From Paracoccus sediminicola (lineage in GTDB: Bacteria; Pseudomonadota; Alphaproteobacteria; Rhodobacterales; Rhodobacteraceae), in contig NZ_CP115768.1 in assembly GCF_027912835.1 (NCBI RefSeq), forward strand, positions 1,178,001 through 1,242,000: DNA of 64,000 nt, read 5' to 3'. Shown here piece after piece: positions 9,449 through 17,194 of this stretch (position 1 is the stretch's first letter; every line of letters starts with the position of its first letter). The notes under the pieces were generated by a model. It saw only the letters and a list, made by a program, of their open reading frames with translations. It ran no database searches and was not told the DNA's origin. A program made the translations under genes and the position numbers.

Positions 9449-9964
9449 TCACATGCTGCTATAGGGCTCGGGCATGAAGGCGAGATCGGTCAGATCGTGC
9501 CGCGCCCCGGCGGCGGTCAGCATGGCGTGTATCTGGCCGCGGTGATGGGTCTGATGGTTGAAGAAATGCGTGACGAGCAGCCATTTCGGCTGCGAGCGAT
9601 GCGTGGCCGTGGCACCCGAATACCAATCGAGATCGCCCTCCAGCCACACCTCCGGCAACTCGCGCGCCCATTGCAGGATGCGCCGATCGAACGCGCGGCG
9701 GTTCTCGGTGAAGCGCGTCCAGTCTGCGATGAGATCGCCCGATTCGCTGATATCCTGTTCGGGCTTCGGTTCGTCGGCGAAGCGGCTGAACCACATTCGG
9801 TCACCCCACCAGAGATGCGAGAAGCTCCGCTCGATCGAACCGAAAAACGCACCTCGCTCACGCTGACGCTCCGCCGCGCTCAATCCGCTCGCCGCCCCGA
9901 GCATTCCGTCATTCTGCCAGAGATTATATCTCGCCATCTGGGTGACATAAGCCCTGTCGATCAT
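9449..9964 (-). CDS. DinB family protein
   Basis: The 171-residue product is a DinB-like four-helix bundle. The three metal-binding histidines typical of the family are visible: one in RSFSHLWWGD (about residue 50) and two in THFFNHQTHHRGQIHAM near residues 135-145. The start MARYNLWQN is also family-typical. Members include bacillithiol or mycothiol transferases and damage-induced proteins of unknown activity; the specific reaction cannot be read here. The ATG at 9964 follows GGAGAGG; a longer frame to 10054 lacks support. Confidence 0.85.
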   Translation of the reverse strand: MIDRAYVTQMARYNLWQNDGMLGAASGLSAAERQRERGAFFGSIERSFSHLWWGDRMWFSRFADEPKPEQDISESGDLIADWTRFTENRRAFDRRILQWARELPEVWLEGDLDWYSGATATHRSQPKWLLVTHFFNHQTHHRGQIHAMLTAAGARHDLTDLAFMPEPYSSM

Positions 9965-10130
9965 CGCGCCTCTCCGCCTGATCCGCTTCACGCCCATCTT
10001 AGACCGGCAAGCGCGTGTGAAACACCCGCCAATCCCGGCTTTCCCCCTTCCCATCCGCCCCGATCCCTGCTATGCGCCCGGCTTCGGCTTCACCCTTGGA
10101 GGAAGCCGCTCATGTTGAAAGGAAAATATC

Positions 10131-10811
10131 ATGGCCAAAGAGATCCCGGATCTGGTGGCCGAGGCACGCGCGGGGACAGGCAAGGGGGCCGCCCGCAAAG
10201 CTCGCCGCGAAGGCAAGGTGCCCGGCATCGTATATGGCGACGGCAAGGACCCGCTCGCCATTCAGTTCGACTTCAACCAGCTTCTGACCAAGCTGCGCGC
10301 CGGTCGTTTCATGTCCACGCTGTGGAACATGAAGGTCGAGGGCGAGGACGATGTCCGCGTCATCTGCCGCGCCGTCCAGAAGGATGTCGTGAAGGATCTG
10401 CCGACCCATATCGACTTCATGCGACTGCGCCGCACCTCGAAGGTGAACCTGTTCATTCAGGTCGAATTCATCAACGAGGAACTCGCGCCCGGCCTCAAGC
10501 GCGGCGGCACTCTGGTCACCGTGCGCCCGGAAGTCGAGCTGCGCGTGACCGCCGGCGACATCCCGGAAAGCATCGTTGTCGATCTGGAAGGCAAGGAAAT
10601 CGGCGATTCGATCCATATCGAGGACGTCAAACTGCCCTCGGGCGCAAAGCCGACCACGGACCGCAACTTCGTGATCGCCAATATCGCGGCGCCGTCGGCC
10701 CTTGTCTCCGAGGAATCGGAAGAGGATGCTGATGCCGCAGCCGCAGAGGGCGAAGGCGAGGCCACCGAGGCCGAAGGCGAAGAGACCGCCGAGGAAAACG
10801 CGGAAGAGTGA
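10131..10811 (+). CDS. rplY: 50S ribosomal protein L25 / general stress protein Ctc
   Basis: L25 of the long Ctc type binds 5S rRNA in the large ribosomal subunit. The 226-residue product has the N-terminal 5S-binding barrel (about residues 1-95, with [20 protein letters not shown] and the HIDFMRL strand) and the C-terminal TL5 domain (about 100-190, with [18 protein letters not shown] [20 protein letters not shown]). The last 30 residues are an acidic Glu/Ala tail, common in alphaproteobacterial versions. The ATG at 10131 follows AAAGGAAAATATC. A strong terminator follows the stop. Confidence 0.96.
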   Translation: MAKEIPDLVAEARAGTGKGAARKARREGKVPGIVYGDGKDPLAIQFDFNQLLTKLRAGRFMSTLWNMKVEGEDDVRVICRAVQKDVVKDLPTHIDFMRLRRTSKVNLFIQVEFINEELAPGLKRGGTLVTVRPEVELRVTAGDIPESIVVDLEGKEIGDSIHIEDVKLPSGAKPTTDRNFVIANIAAPSALVSEESEEDADAAAAEGEGEATEAEGEETAEENAEE

Positions 10812-10837
10812 TCTTCCCGACCTGCGGACACAGAAAA

Positions 10838-10863
10838 GGCGGCGCCCCATGCGCCGCCTTTTT
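10838..10863 (+). terminator. Intrinsic terminator of rplY
   Basis: Eight-base arms GGCGGCGC and GCGCCGCC with a 5-base loop are followed by TTTTT and preceded by AAAA, a classical terminator 26 bases after the rplY stop that may also act on the convergent Fe-S scaffold gene. Confidence 0.88.
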
Positions 10864-10897
10864 CATGTGCTGGCAACCATCGCCACAACCGCCCGCG

Positions 10898-11341
10898 TCA
10901 GCCCGGGTCCGCCACCTCGTCCATCGCCGCGAGCGTCGCCTGCCAGCACAGCATGATCGAGGCGTGACGGTTGGGATAGTCGCGGGCCGGGATCAGCACC
11001 TCCAGCCCGTTCCAGGGGGCGTCAGGCACCGGGCCGTCCTCTTTCAGCATCGCGCGAAGCTGGTCCGCCCCGCGTGCGATGTCCTCGCGCGATGCGCCCA
11101 TCACCGCCTGCCCCAGCACCCCGGCCGAGGCCTGTCCAAGCGCGCAGGCACGGACCTCCTGAGCGAATCCGGCGATGCGCCCGTCCTCCATCCGCACATG
11201 CGCCGTCACCGTCGACCCGCATTGCGGAGAGCGTTTCATTGCGCTGCCCTGCGCATCGGCCAGCTTGCCCAGATGCGGAATATCCGCGGCGAGCGCAAGG
11301 ATCCGCTTGGAATAGAGCTGCATCATATCGGCGTCGGACAT
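10898..11341 (-). CDS. Iron-sulfur cluster assembly scaffold protein (NifU N-terminal/IscU-like)
   Basis: The 147-residue product resembles the IscU/SufU/NifU-N fold. Cysteines that could hold a nascent cluster are in SPQCGSTV (about residue 41), VRACALGQAS (about 70) and IMLCWQA (about 133), matching the three-Cys spacing of the family. It is thought to carry or deliver Fe-S clusters in the cytosol. It stands alone, divergent from hisI across 58 bases, and is not near any isc or suf genes in the window. Compared with true IscU it lacks the LPPVK chaperone-binding loop, so a divergent role is possible. Confidence 0.82.
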   Translation of the reverse strand: MSDADMMQLYSKRILALAADIPHLGKLADAQGSAMKRSPQCGSTVTAHVRMEDGRIAGFAQEVRACALGQASAGVLGQAVMGASREDIARGADQLRAMLKEDGPVPDAPWNGLEVLIPARDYPNRHASIMLCWQATLAAMDEVADPG

Positions 11342-11399
11342 GGTTTCCCCCGCGAGTATTAACGCCTAGATAGGCACCGAAAGGCTGAAAGGAAACCCG

Positions 11400-11756
11400 A
11401 TGTTCGACCCTGCCACGCTGCGTTTCGACGCCAACGGGCTGATCCCCGCCATTGCGCAGGACGCGGAAAGCGGTGACGTGCTGATGATGGCCTGGATGAA
11501 CGAAGAGTCGGTGCGCCGCAGTCTGGACAGCGGGCGCGTCACCTATTGGTCACGCTCGCGGCAAAGCTTCTGGGTCAAGGGCGAAAGCTCGGGCCATGTT
11601 CAGAAACTGATCGAACTGCGCGTCGATTGCGACAGCGACTGTCTTCTGGTTCTTGTCGAGCAGCAGGGCCCCGCCTGCCACACGAACCGCCGAAGCTGCT
11701 TCTACACGGCGATCCGCGACGGGAAAGAGGTCGAGATCCTCTCTCCCATCGGCTGA
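11400..11756 (+). CDS. hisI: Phosphoribosyl-AMP cyclohydrolase
   Basis: HisI opens the purine ring of phosphoribosyl-AMP in the third step of histidine synthesis, in the cytosol. The 118-residue product shows the full signature: [12 protein letters not shown], the [21 protein letters not shown] segment (shortened: [10 protein letters not shown]), [14 protein letters not shown] with metal-binding Asp and Cys residues, and [10 protein letters not shown]. It lacks the HisE pyrophosphohydrolase domain, as usual in alphaproteobacteria. AAAGGAAACCCG precedes the ATG at 11400. No other his gene is adjacent. Confidence 0.96.
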   Translation: MFDPATLRFDANGLIPAIAQDAESGDVLMMAWMNEESVRRSLDSGRVTYWSRSRQSFWVKGESSGHVQKLIELRVDCDSDCLLVLVEQQGPACHTNRRSCFYTAIRDGKEVEILSPIG

Positions 11757-11770
11757 GTTCGGGCGCGGCC

Positions 11771-12736
11771 TCAGAAATCGACCTCGATGGCGACGCCTTG
11801 CTGCACCGCCAGATCGACCACCGCCGACGCGACGGCCAGATCCTGAAGCCCCACCCCGGTGCCGTCGAACAACGTGATCTGCTCGTCCGAGACGCGGCCC
11901 GGATTGCTGCCATTGATGACCGCGCCCAGTTGCGAGATATCCGTCTCGGAGATCAGACCCTGCGCCACGGCATGCTGCGCCTCGCCGAGCGTCACCGATT
12001 GCGCGACCTCATCGGTGAACACATCCGCACGAACCAGAAGCTGCGGATCGACCTCCTGCTTGCCCTTGGTGTCGGTGCCCATGCAGGCAATATGCGTGCC
12101 CGGCGAAACCTGATCCGCCTTGAGGATCGCATCGAAGGACGAGGTGATCGAGATAATCACATCGGCCTCGGTCATGCCGTCCAACTCGACCGCCTCGAAG
12201 GGGATGCCGGCCTCATCGGCGACCTCTTGCAGGTTCGACAGCATCTCGGGATGGAGGTTCCAGCCGATCGCCTTCTGGAAATCGCGCTGCTCAAGCGCTG
12301 CGCGCATCTGGAATTTCGCCTGATGCCCGGCCCCGATCATGCCAAGAACCTTTGCATCCTGCCGCGCCAGATGCCGGATCGACACCGAAGATGCCGCAGC
12401 CGTGCGCAGCGCCGTCAGCAGATTGCCGCCCACCATCGCCGCAGCCTTGCCGGTATCGGGATCGAACAGGAACACGGTCGACTGGTGGTTGATCAGCCCG
12501 CGCTTTTCCAGATTGTTCGGCCAATACCCGCCCGCCTTCAGCCCAAGCGTCAGCCCGGCGCGGTCGAAGCCGCCCTTGAAGCCGTAAAGCGCGTCCTCAT
12601 GCCCGATCGCCTCGCGGATGACGGGGAAGTTATAGGCATCCCCCGAAGCCATCGCGGCGAAGACCTTCTCGACCGCCTCGAAGGCCGCCTCGCGGGTCAT
12701 CAGATCGGCAATTTCGCGTTCGGGGACAATCAGCAT
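11771..12736 (-). CDS. bhcD: Iminosuccinate reductase of the beta-hydroxyaspartate cycle
   Basis: BhcD reduces iminosuccinate to L-aspartate with NADH, closing the beta-hydroxyaspartate cycle and regenerating the amino donor for BhcA. By sequence alone it is a member of the ornithine cyclodeaminase/mu-crystallin family (321 residues): substrate-binding region with GLKAGGYWPNN, Rossmann motif VLGMIGAGHQAKFQMRAAL at about 125-145, and SITSSFDAIL. The specific role is taken from its place as last gene of the bhcABCD operon. The ATG at 12736 has CGGAGC upstream; a TTG one codon earlier is unlikely. A 114-base gap with a strong hairpin separates it from bhcC, unlike the tight spacing of the other three genes. 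Confidence 0.92.
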   Translation of the reverse strand: MLIVPEREIADLMTREAAFEAVEKVFAAMASGDAYNFPVIREAIGHEDALYGFKGGFDRAGLTLGLKAGGYWPNNLEKRGLINHQSTVFLFDPDTGKAAAMVGGNLLTALRTAAASSVSIRHLARQDAKVLGMIGAGHQAKFQMRAALEQRDFQKAIGWNLHPEMLSNLQEVADEAGIPFEAVELDGMTEADVIISITSSFDAILKADQVSPGTHIACMGTDTKGKQEVDPQLLVRADVFTDEVAQSVTLGEAQHAVAQGLISETDISQLGAVINGSNPGRVSDEQITLFDGTGVGLQDLAVASAVVDLAVQQGVAIEVDF

Positions 12737-12808
12737 CAAAAAGCTCCGTATCAGTGTTCATGCGCCCCTGTGGAATGGCCGGATTGGCGGCCCGCACATG
12801 GGCAGAAA

Positions 12809-12829
12809 CCGGCGCCGCGCAGGCGCCGG
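12809..12829 (-). terminator. Intercistronic hairpin between bhcC and bhcD
   Basis: Eight-base perfect arms CCGGCGCC / GGCGCCGG with a 5-base loop lie in the only sizeable gap of the bhc operon; in the transcribed direction the hairpin is followed by TTTCT. It could be a partial terminator, a processing or stability element that sets bhcABC above bhcD, or simply a stable spacer. No promoter for bhcD alone is obvious. Confidence 0.55.
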
Positions 12830-12850
12830 AGTTTGTCGTTCAGCCGGGGA

Positions 12851-14014
12851 TCAGTAGGCCTTGCCGCGCGCCGATACCGGCCAGACGGATTCGACCTTGC
12901 CGCCGCGCACGCCCACATACCAGTCATGGACATTGGCGGTCGGGTCGCAATGGCCCGGCACAAGCTTCAGCTTCTCGCCCACTTTCAGAACCCCGTCCGG
13001 GTCCGCGATCACCCCGTGCTCATCCGAGCATTTCACATATTCCACATCGTCGCGGCCATAGATGAAGGGCAGCCCGCTATCGACCGACTGTGCCTTGAGC
13101 CCGGCATCGCAGATCGCCTTGTCCTCCTTGGCGTGGCTCATGACCTGGGTGAGGATGAAGAACGCGTTCTCCCATTCGCCCTGGTCGATCCGCTTGCCGT
13201 CCTTGTCGAGGATGCGGCCGTAATCGGCATCCATGAAAGCGTAAGAGCCGCATTGAAGCTCGTTGTAAACGCCCGAGTTGGATTCGAAGTAATAAGAGCC
13301 GGTGCCGCCGCCAGAGACCAGCTCGGGTTCAAGCCCGGCCTCCTTCAGCCCGTCCACCGCGTCCTTGACCATCGCAATCGCGGTGTCCAGCTTGGCCTTC
13401 CGGTCCTCATAGCTGTCGATATGCTGCATCGCGCCCTGATAGGCCTGGATGCCGGTGAATTTCAGACCCGGAGCGGCGTCGATGGCCTTGGCGATCTTGA
13501 CCACATCCTCGGTGGTGGTGACGCCGCAGCGCCCGGCGCCGCAGTCGATTTCCACGAAGCATTCCAGCGTGGTGCCGTGTTTCTGCGCGGCTTCGGACAG
13601 CGCCGAGACATTGTCGATGTCGTCCACGCAGACGATGATCCGGCTGCCCAGCTTGGGCAGCTGCGCGAGGCGGTCGATCTTCTTGGGATCGCGAACCTGA
13701 TTGCTGACCAGCACATCCTTGATGCCGCCGCGCACAAAGACTTCGGCCTCGCTGACCTTCTGGCAGCAGACCCCGACCGCGCCGCCCAGGCTTTCCTGAA
13801 GCTTCTGCACATCCACCGATTTATGCATCTTGCCGTGGCTGCGATGGCGCATCCCGTGCGCCTTGGCGTAATCGCCCATCTTCTTGATGTTGCGCTCGAG
13901 CGCGTCGAGATCCAGCACCAGGCAGGGCGTCTGGATATCCGCCTCGTCCATGCCCGGCTTGGCCGGAATGTCGAAGCCGACCTCGTAATCGTCGAATTTC
14001 GCGGGTGCGTTCAT
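12851..14014 (-). CDS. bhcC: beta-Hydroxyaspartate aldolase
   Basis: BhcC condenses glycine and glyoxylate to (2R,3S)-beta-hydroxyaspartate using PLP. The 387-residue product is a D-threonine aldolase-like fold-type III enzyme: the Schiff-base Lys is in RSHGKMHKS (K62), the glycine-rich phosphate site is in LVSGGGTGSYY, and the C-terminal metal site includes GHCDPTANVHDW, where family members bind a divalent metal. Annotation pipelines would call this a DSD1 or alanine racemase N-terminal domain protein; the operon context decides. It starts three bases after the bhcB stop. Confidence 0.94.
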   Translation of the reverse strand: MNAPAKFDDYEVGFDIPAKPGMDEADIQTPCLVLDLDALERNIKKMGDYAKAHGMRHRSHGKMHKSVDVQKLQESLGGAVGVCCQKVSEAEVFVRGGIKDVLVSNQVRDPKKIDRLAQLPKLGSRIIVCVDDIDNVSALSEAAQKHGTTLECFVEIDCGAGRCGVTTTEDVVKIAKAIDAAPGLKFTGIQAYQGAMQHIDSYEDRKAKLDTAIAMVKDAVDGLKEAGLEPELVSGGGTGSYYFESNSGVYNELQCGSYAFMDADYGRILDKDGKRIDQGEWENAFFILTQVMSHAKEDKAICDAGLKAQSVDSGLPFIYGRDDVEYVKCSDEHGVIADPDGVLKVGEKLKLVPGHCDPTANVHDWYVGVRGGKVESVWPVSARGKAY

Positions 14015-14017
14015 GAC

Positions 14018-14989
14018 TCAGTCTCCTTTCATCCAGGGCAGCCGGTCGAGATCGACATTGCCCCCGGTCACGATAATGCCGACGCGCTTTCCGGCGAAGG
14101 CATCCTTGTTCTTCAGAATGGTGGCGAGCGGCACGGCGCTCGACGGCTCCATCACGATGCGCAGATATTTCCAGATCAGCTTCATCGCATCGACGATTTC
14201 CTCTTCCGAGGCTGTGTAGATCTCCGAGACATGGTTCGACACGAAATGCCAGGTCAGATCCTTCAGCGGCACCAGCAGACCGTCCGCTACCGATTTCGGC
14301 GCATCATCGGCGATGATCTTGCCGGCCTTGAAGCTGCGATAGGCATCGTCGGCGGTTTCCGGCTCTGCCGCGATGACCTTCGTCTCAGGGGCGAGCGTGG
14401 CCAGCGTCAGGCAGGTGCCCGAGATCATTCCGCCGCCGCCGATCGGGGCCACGACCATATCCAGCCCGCCGGTCTGTTCCATCAGCTCCTTCGAGCAGGT
14501 CCCCTGCCCGGCGATCACGCGGGGGTCGTTATAGGGATGAACGAAATCGCCCCCGGTTTCGGCCTGAACCTTGGCAAATGCCTCTTCGCGGGACGAGGTC
14601 GAGGGCTCGCATTCGGTGATCTTGCCCCCGAAGCGTCGCACCGTGTCCTTCTTGGCCTGAGGCGCAGTGCGCGGCATCACCACGTTGCAGGGAATGCCCC
14701 GCAGCATGGCGGCGTAGGACAGGCACGAGGCGTGGTTGCCCGAGGAATGGGTCGCAACCCCCTTCTTCGCCTGTTCGTCACCCAGCCCGAACACCGCATT
14801 CGCGGCGCCGCGCACCTTGAACGCGCCGGGCTCCTGAAAATTCTCGCATTTGAAGAACAGATCGGCGCCGGTCAGCTCGTTCAGGTAATCCGACTGGCGC
14901 ACCGGGGTCAGGCGGATATGCGGGCGGATCAGCTCATGCGCCGCCAGCATATCCTCGTAGCTTGGGATCTTTACGGTCTCATCCAGCAT
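14018..14989 (-). CDS. bhcB: beta-Hydroxyaspartate dehydratase
   Basis: BhcB removes water from beta-hydroxyaspartate to give iminosuccinate, with PLP. The 323-residue product belongs to the serine/threonine dehydratase (fold-type II) family: PLP Lys in EPGAFKVRGAANAV (K58), SSGNHASCLSYAA in the substrate loop, and the phosphate-binding PIGGGGMISGTCL. It has no ACT domain, which argues against a biosynthetic threonine deaminase. The true start is the ATG at 14989, whose last base is the first base of the bhcA TGA (TGATG overlap). A much longer frame reaching 15625 on this strand is a shadow of bhcA. Confidence 0.94.
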   Translation of the reverse strand: MLDETVKIPSYEDMLAAHELIRPHIRLTPVRQSDYLNELTGADLFFKCENFQEPGAFKVRGAANAVFGLGDEQAKKGVATHSSGNHASCLSYAAMLRGIPCNVVMPRTAPQAKKDTVRRFGGKITECEPSTSSREEAFAKVQAETGGDFVHPYNDPRVIAGQGTCSKELMEQTGGLDMVVAPIGGGGMISGTCLTLATLAPETKVIAAEPETADDAYRSFKAGKIIADDAPKSVADGLLVPLKDLTWHFVSNHVSEIYTASEEEIVDAMKLIWKYLRIVMEPSSAVPLATILKNKDAFAGKRVGIIVTGGNVDLDRLPWMKGD

Positions 14990-16176
14990 CACGCGGCCTT
15001 TCGCATTTGAACAGGATTGCTGCGATAGTAATCCTGCGCGGCCGCGACGCCAGAGCCAAGTTTGATATCGAGGCCCAGATCGGCCATGCACATTTCGGCC
15101 GTGGCCAGCCCCGACAGCGTCATCACATCGGTGAGACTGCCCAGATGGCCGATGCGGAAGACCTTGCCGGCCACCTCGCCCAGCCCGACGCCGAAGGCCA
15201 CGCCATAGGCTTGCGCCGCATGGGTGACGATCTCGGTGGCGTTGAAGCCTTCCGGCGTGCGCACGGCGCTGACCGTGTCGGAATAGACATCGGGCGAGAC
15301 CGCGCAAAGCTCCAGCCCCCAGCCACGCACCGCGGCGCGGACGCCCTCGGCGATGCGGTGATGGCGGGCAAAGACATGCTCCAGCCCCTCGGCCAGCAAC
15401 ATCCCGCAGGCCTGGTTCAGCCCGTTCAGCAGCCCCACCGCGGGCGTATAGGGATACGCGTTGTTGGCATAGGCTTTTTCCATGTCGCGCACATCGAAGA
15501 AGGTGCGCGGCAGCGTCGCCGCCTCGGTCGCCGCCATCGCCTTTTCGCTGAACCCGATAATGGCCAGCCCCGGCGGCAGCATGAATCCTTTCTGCGAGCC
15601 GGTCACGGCGACATCGACGCCCCATTCGTCGAAGCGGAAATCCATCGAGGCGATCGAGGACACCCCGTCCACGAACAGCATCGCCGGATGCTCCGACGCA
15701 TCGAGCGCGCGGCGCACTGCGGCAATGTCGGATTTCACCCCGGTCGCGGTCTCGTTATGCGTTGCCAGCACGACCTTGATCTCGTGGTTCTTATCCGCGC
15801 TGAGGATCTCTTCATAGCGATCCGCAGGAAGCCCGGCGCCCCAGGGCGTTTCGACGATCTCGACCTCCAGCCCGTGACGCTGGCACATGTCGATCCAGCG
15901 ATGGCTGAACATGCCGTTGCGCGCCGCCAGAACCTTGTCGCCTGCCGAAAGCGTGTTGCTGAGCGCGGTTTCCCAGCCGCCAGTGCCGGTCGAGGGGAAG
16001 ATGAAGATCTCGGCACTGTCGCTTTTCAGGATCTTGCGCACGCTCTCGCGCGCCGGATGCAGGATCTGCCCGAAGAGCGGCGAGCGATGGTCGATCGTCG
16101 GCATATCGCAGGCCTTGCGCAGGCTTTCCGGGATATTCGTGGGACCGGGAATGAAAACCGGGTTCTGAAAACTCAT
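14989..16176 (-). CDS. bhcA: Aspartate-glyoxylate aminotransferase
   Basis: BhcA transfers the amino group of L-aspartate to glyoxylate, giving oxaloacetate (the cycle's product) and glycine. The 395-residue product is a class V PLP aminotransferase close to serine-glyoxylate aminotransferases: substrate loop FIPGPTNIPESLR, PSTGTGGWETALSN for cofactor binding, and the PLP lysine in VTGSQKGFMLPPG (K196). The operon with bhcBCD identifies it as BhcA and not as a serine-cycle enzyme. It is the first gene of the operon; GGAAGGAG lies before the ATG at 16176. Confidence 0.95.
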   Translation of the reverse strand: MSFQNPVFIPGPTNIPESLRKACDMPTIDHRSPLFGQILHPARESVRKILKSDSAEIFIFPSTGTGGWETALSNTLSAGDKVLAARNGMFSHRWIDMCQRHGLEVEIVETPWGAGLPADRYEEILSADKNHEIKVVLATHNETATGVKSDIAAVRRALDASEHPAMLFVDGVSSIASMDFRFDEWGVDVAVTGSQKGFMLPPGLAIIGFSEKAMAATEAATLPRTFFDVRDMEKAYANNAYPYTPAVGLLNGLNQACGMLLAEGLEHVFARHHRIAEGVRAAVRGWGLELCAVSPDVYSDTVSAVRTPEGFNATEIVTHAAQAYGVAFGVGLGEVAGKVFRIGHLGSLTDVMTLSGLATAEMCMADLGLDIKLGSGVAAAQDYYRSNPVQMRKAA

Positions 16177-16300
16177 GGGCTCGCTCCTTCCGTGATGCCC
16201 TCCAGCCTAGGCCACAGGCCGGGATCGATATATTTTTTTGGATTCGCATCACCCGACGGCAACTCAGCGTAAAAATTATTTATTGTCAGTGCCTTATATT

Positions 16301-16337
16301 TTTCATATCATGAATAGTGTTTTCACTTAAAATGAAA
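16301..16337. promoter_or_regulatory. AT-rich bhcA-bhcR control region with two TTTCA/TGAA(A/T) inverted repeats
   Basis: The 169 bases between the divergent genes are much richer in A and T than the surroundings (16230-16345). Two inverted repeats use the same half-sites: TTTCA-5-TGAAT at 16301-16315 (containing TTCAT-ATC-ATGAA) and TTTCA-7-TGAAA at 16321-16337. The left half-sites are exactly 20 bases apart, about two helical turns. The second overlaps the bhcR ribosome binding site. They are good candidates for BhcR binding and autoregulation; glyoxylate is the known effector of BhcR in Paracoccus denitrificans. Confidence 0.5.
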
Positions 16338-16345
16338 GAGTTTTG

Positions 16346-17194
16346 ATGGAATCTCAAGACAATGATGGGGACCCCCCGCGCCGACCTCGTGGCCGGCCTC
16401 GCGGATGGGAGGATAAGAGCGATCAGAACATCATCAAATCGCTCGACCGCGCGATGGAGGTGTTCGAGTTTCTCAGCGCCGCGCAGGGGCTGACCCTTGG
16501 CAGCATCGCCGAAGATATGGGCCAGTCCCCGGCGACGGTCTATCGCATTCTCGTGACGCTGGAACGGCGCGGCCTGGTGGAATTCGATGCCGAAGCGCAG
16601 CTTTGGCATATCGGACCCCGCGCCTTCGTCATCGGCGCCCGCTATCTGCGCCGCACCAGCCTTGTCGAGCGCGCCCGGCCGATCCTGCGGCAATTGATGG
16701 AAGACACCGGCGAAACCGCCAATCTCGGTGTCGAAACCGACGGCGCGGTGCTGTTCGTGAGCCAGGTCGAGACCCATGCCAGCATCCGGGCCTTTTTCCC
16801 GCCCGGCACGCTCTCGCCGATGCATGCCTCCGGGATCGGCAAGGCGCTGCTTGCCGGCATGGCAGAACCCCGCGCCGCGCGCATCATCGCCGCGCAGGGG
16901 CTCGAAGCCTTTACCGAACACAGCCTTATAACGCCCGAACGTCTGGCGCGCGACCTGTCGCTCAGCCGGGCGCGCGGTTACGCCGTGGATAACGAGGAAA
17001 AGACGCTCGGAATGCGCTGCATTGCCGCGCCGGTTTTCGACATGCATGGCGAGGCCGCGGCGGGGATCTCGGTCTCGGGGCCGACGAGCCGGATCGGACC
17101 GGACCAGATCGAGCCGCTCAGCCGTCCGGTGATCGCGGCGGCCCGCGCGCTGACCGCGGCGATTGGCGGCGTCGTCACACCCCGATCCGGCTGA
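16346..17194 (+). CDS. bhcR: IclR family regulator of the beta-hydroxyaspartate cycle
   Basis: The 282-residue regulator has a basic N-terminal arm (PRRPRGRPRGW, AT-hook-like), an IclR winged helix-turn-helix at about residues 28-90 (SLDRAMEVFEFL, GLTLGSIAEDMGQSPATVYRIL in two pieces) and a C-terminal effector domain (about 105-275) with HASGIGKALLAG and RGYAVDNEE, typical of the family. Divergent placement from bhcA identifies it as BhcR. The ATG at 16346 is chosen; a TTG one codon earlier is possible. A four-codon frame (16332-16346) ends in a TGA that overlaps this ATG. Its end overlaps the end of the convergent LysR gene by 20 bases. Confidence 0.93.
   Translation: MESQDNDGDPPRRPRGRPRGWEDKSDQNIIKSLDRAMEVFEFLSAAQGLTLGSIAEDMGQSPATVYRILVTLERRGLVEFDAEAQLWHIGPRAFVIGARYLRRTSLVERARPILRQLMEDTGETANLGVETDGAVLFVSQVETHASIRAFFPPGTLSPMHASGIGKALLAGMAEPRAARIIAAQGLEAFTEHSLITPERLARDLSLSRARGYAVDNEEKTLGMRCIAAPVFDMHGEAAAGISVSGPTSRIGPDQIEPLSRPVIAAARALTAAIGGVVTPRSG

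Noticed and set aside
11771-14989. Calling the bhc genes ornithine cyclodeaminase, alanine racemase-like and threonine dehydratase
   Set aside because: These are correct at family level, but the four-gene order with divergent IclR identifies the beta-hydroxyaspartate cycle.
11546-15010. A 1154-codon open frame on the plus strand across bhcB-bhcD and hisI
   Set aside because: It runs antisense to the bhc genes and shows His/Arg/Gly-rich composition typical of the complement of high-GC genes; no domain is recognisable.
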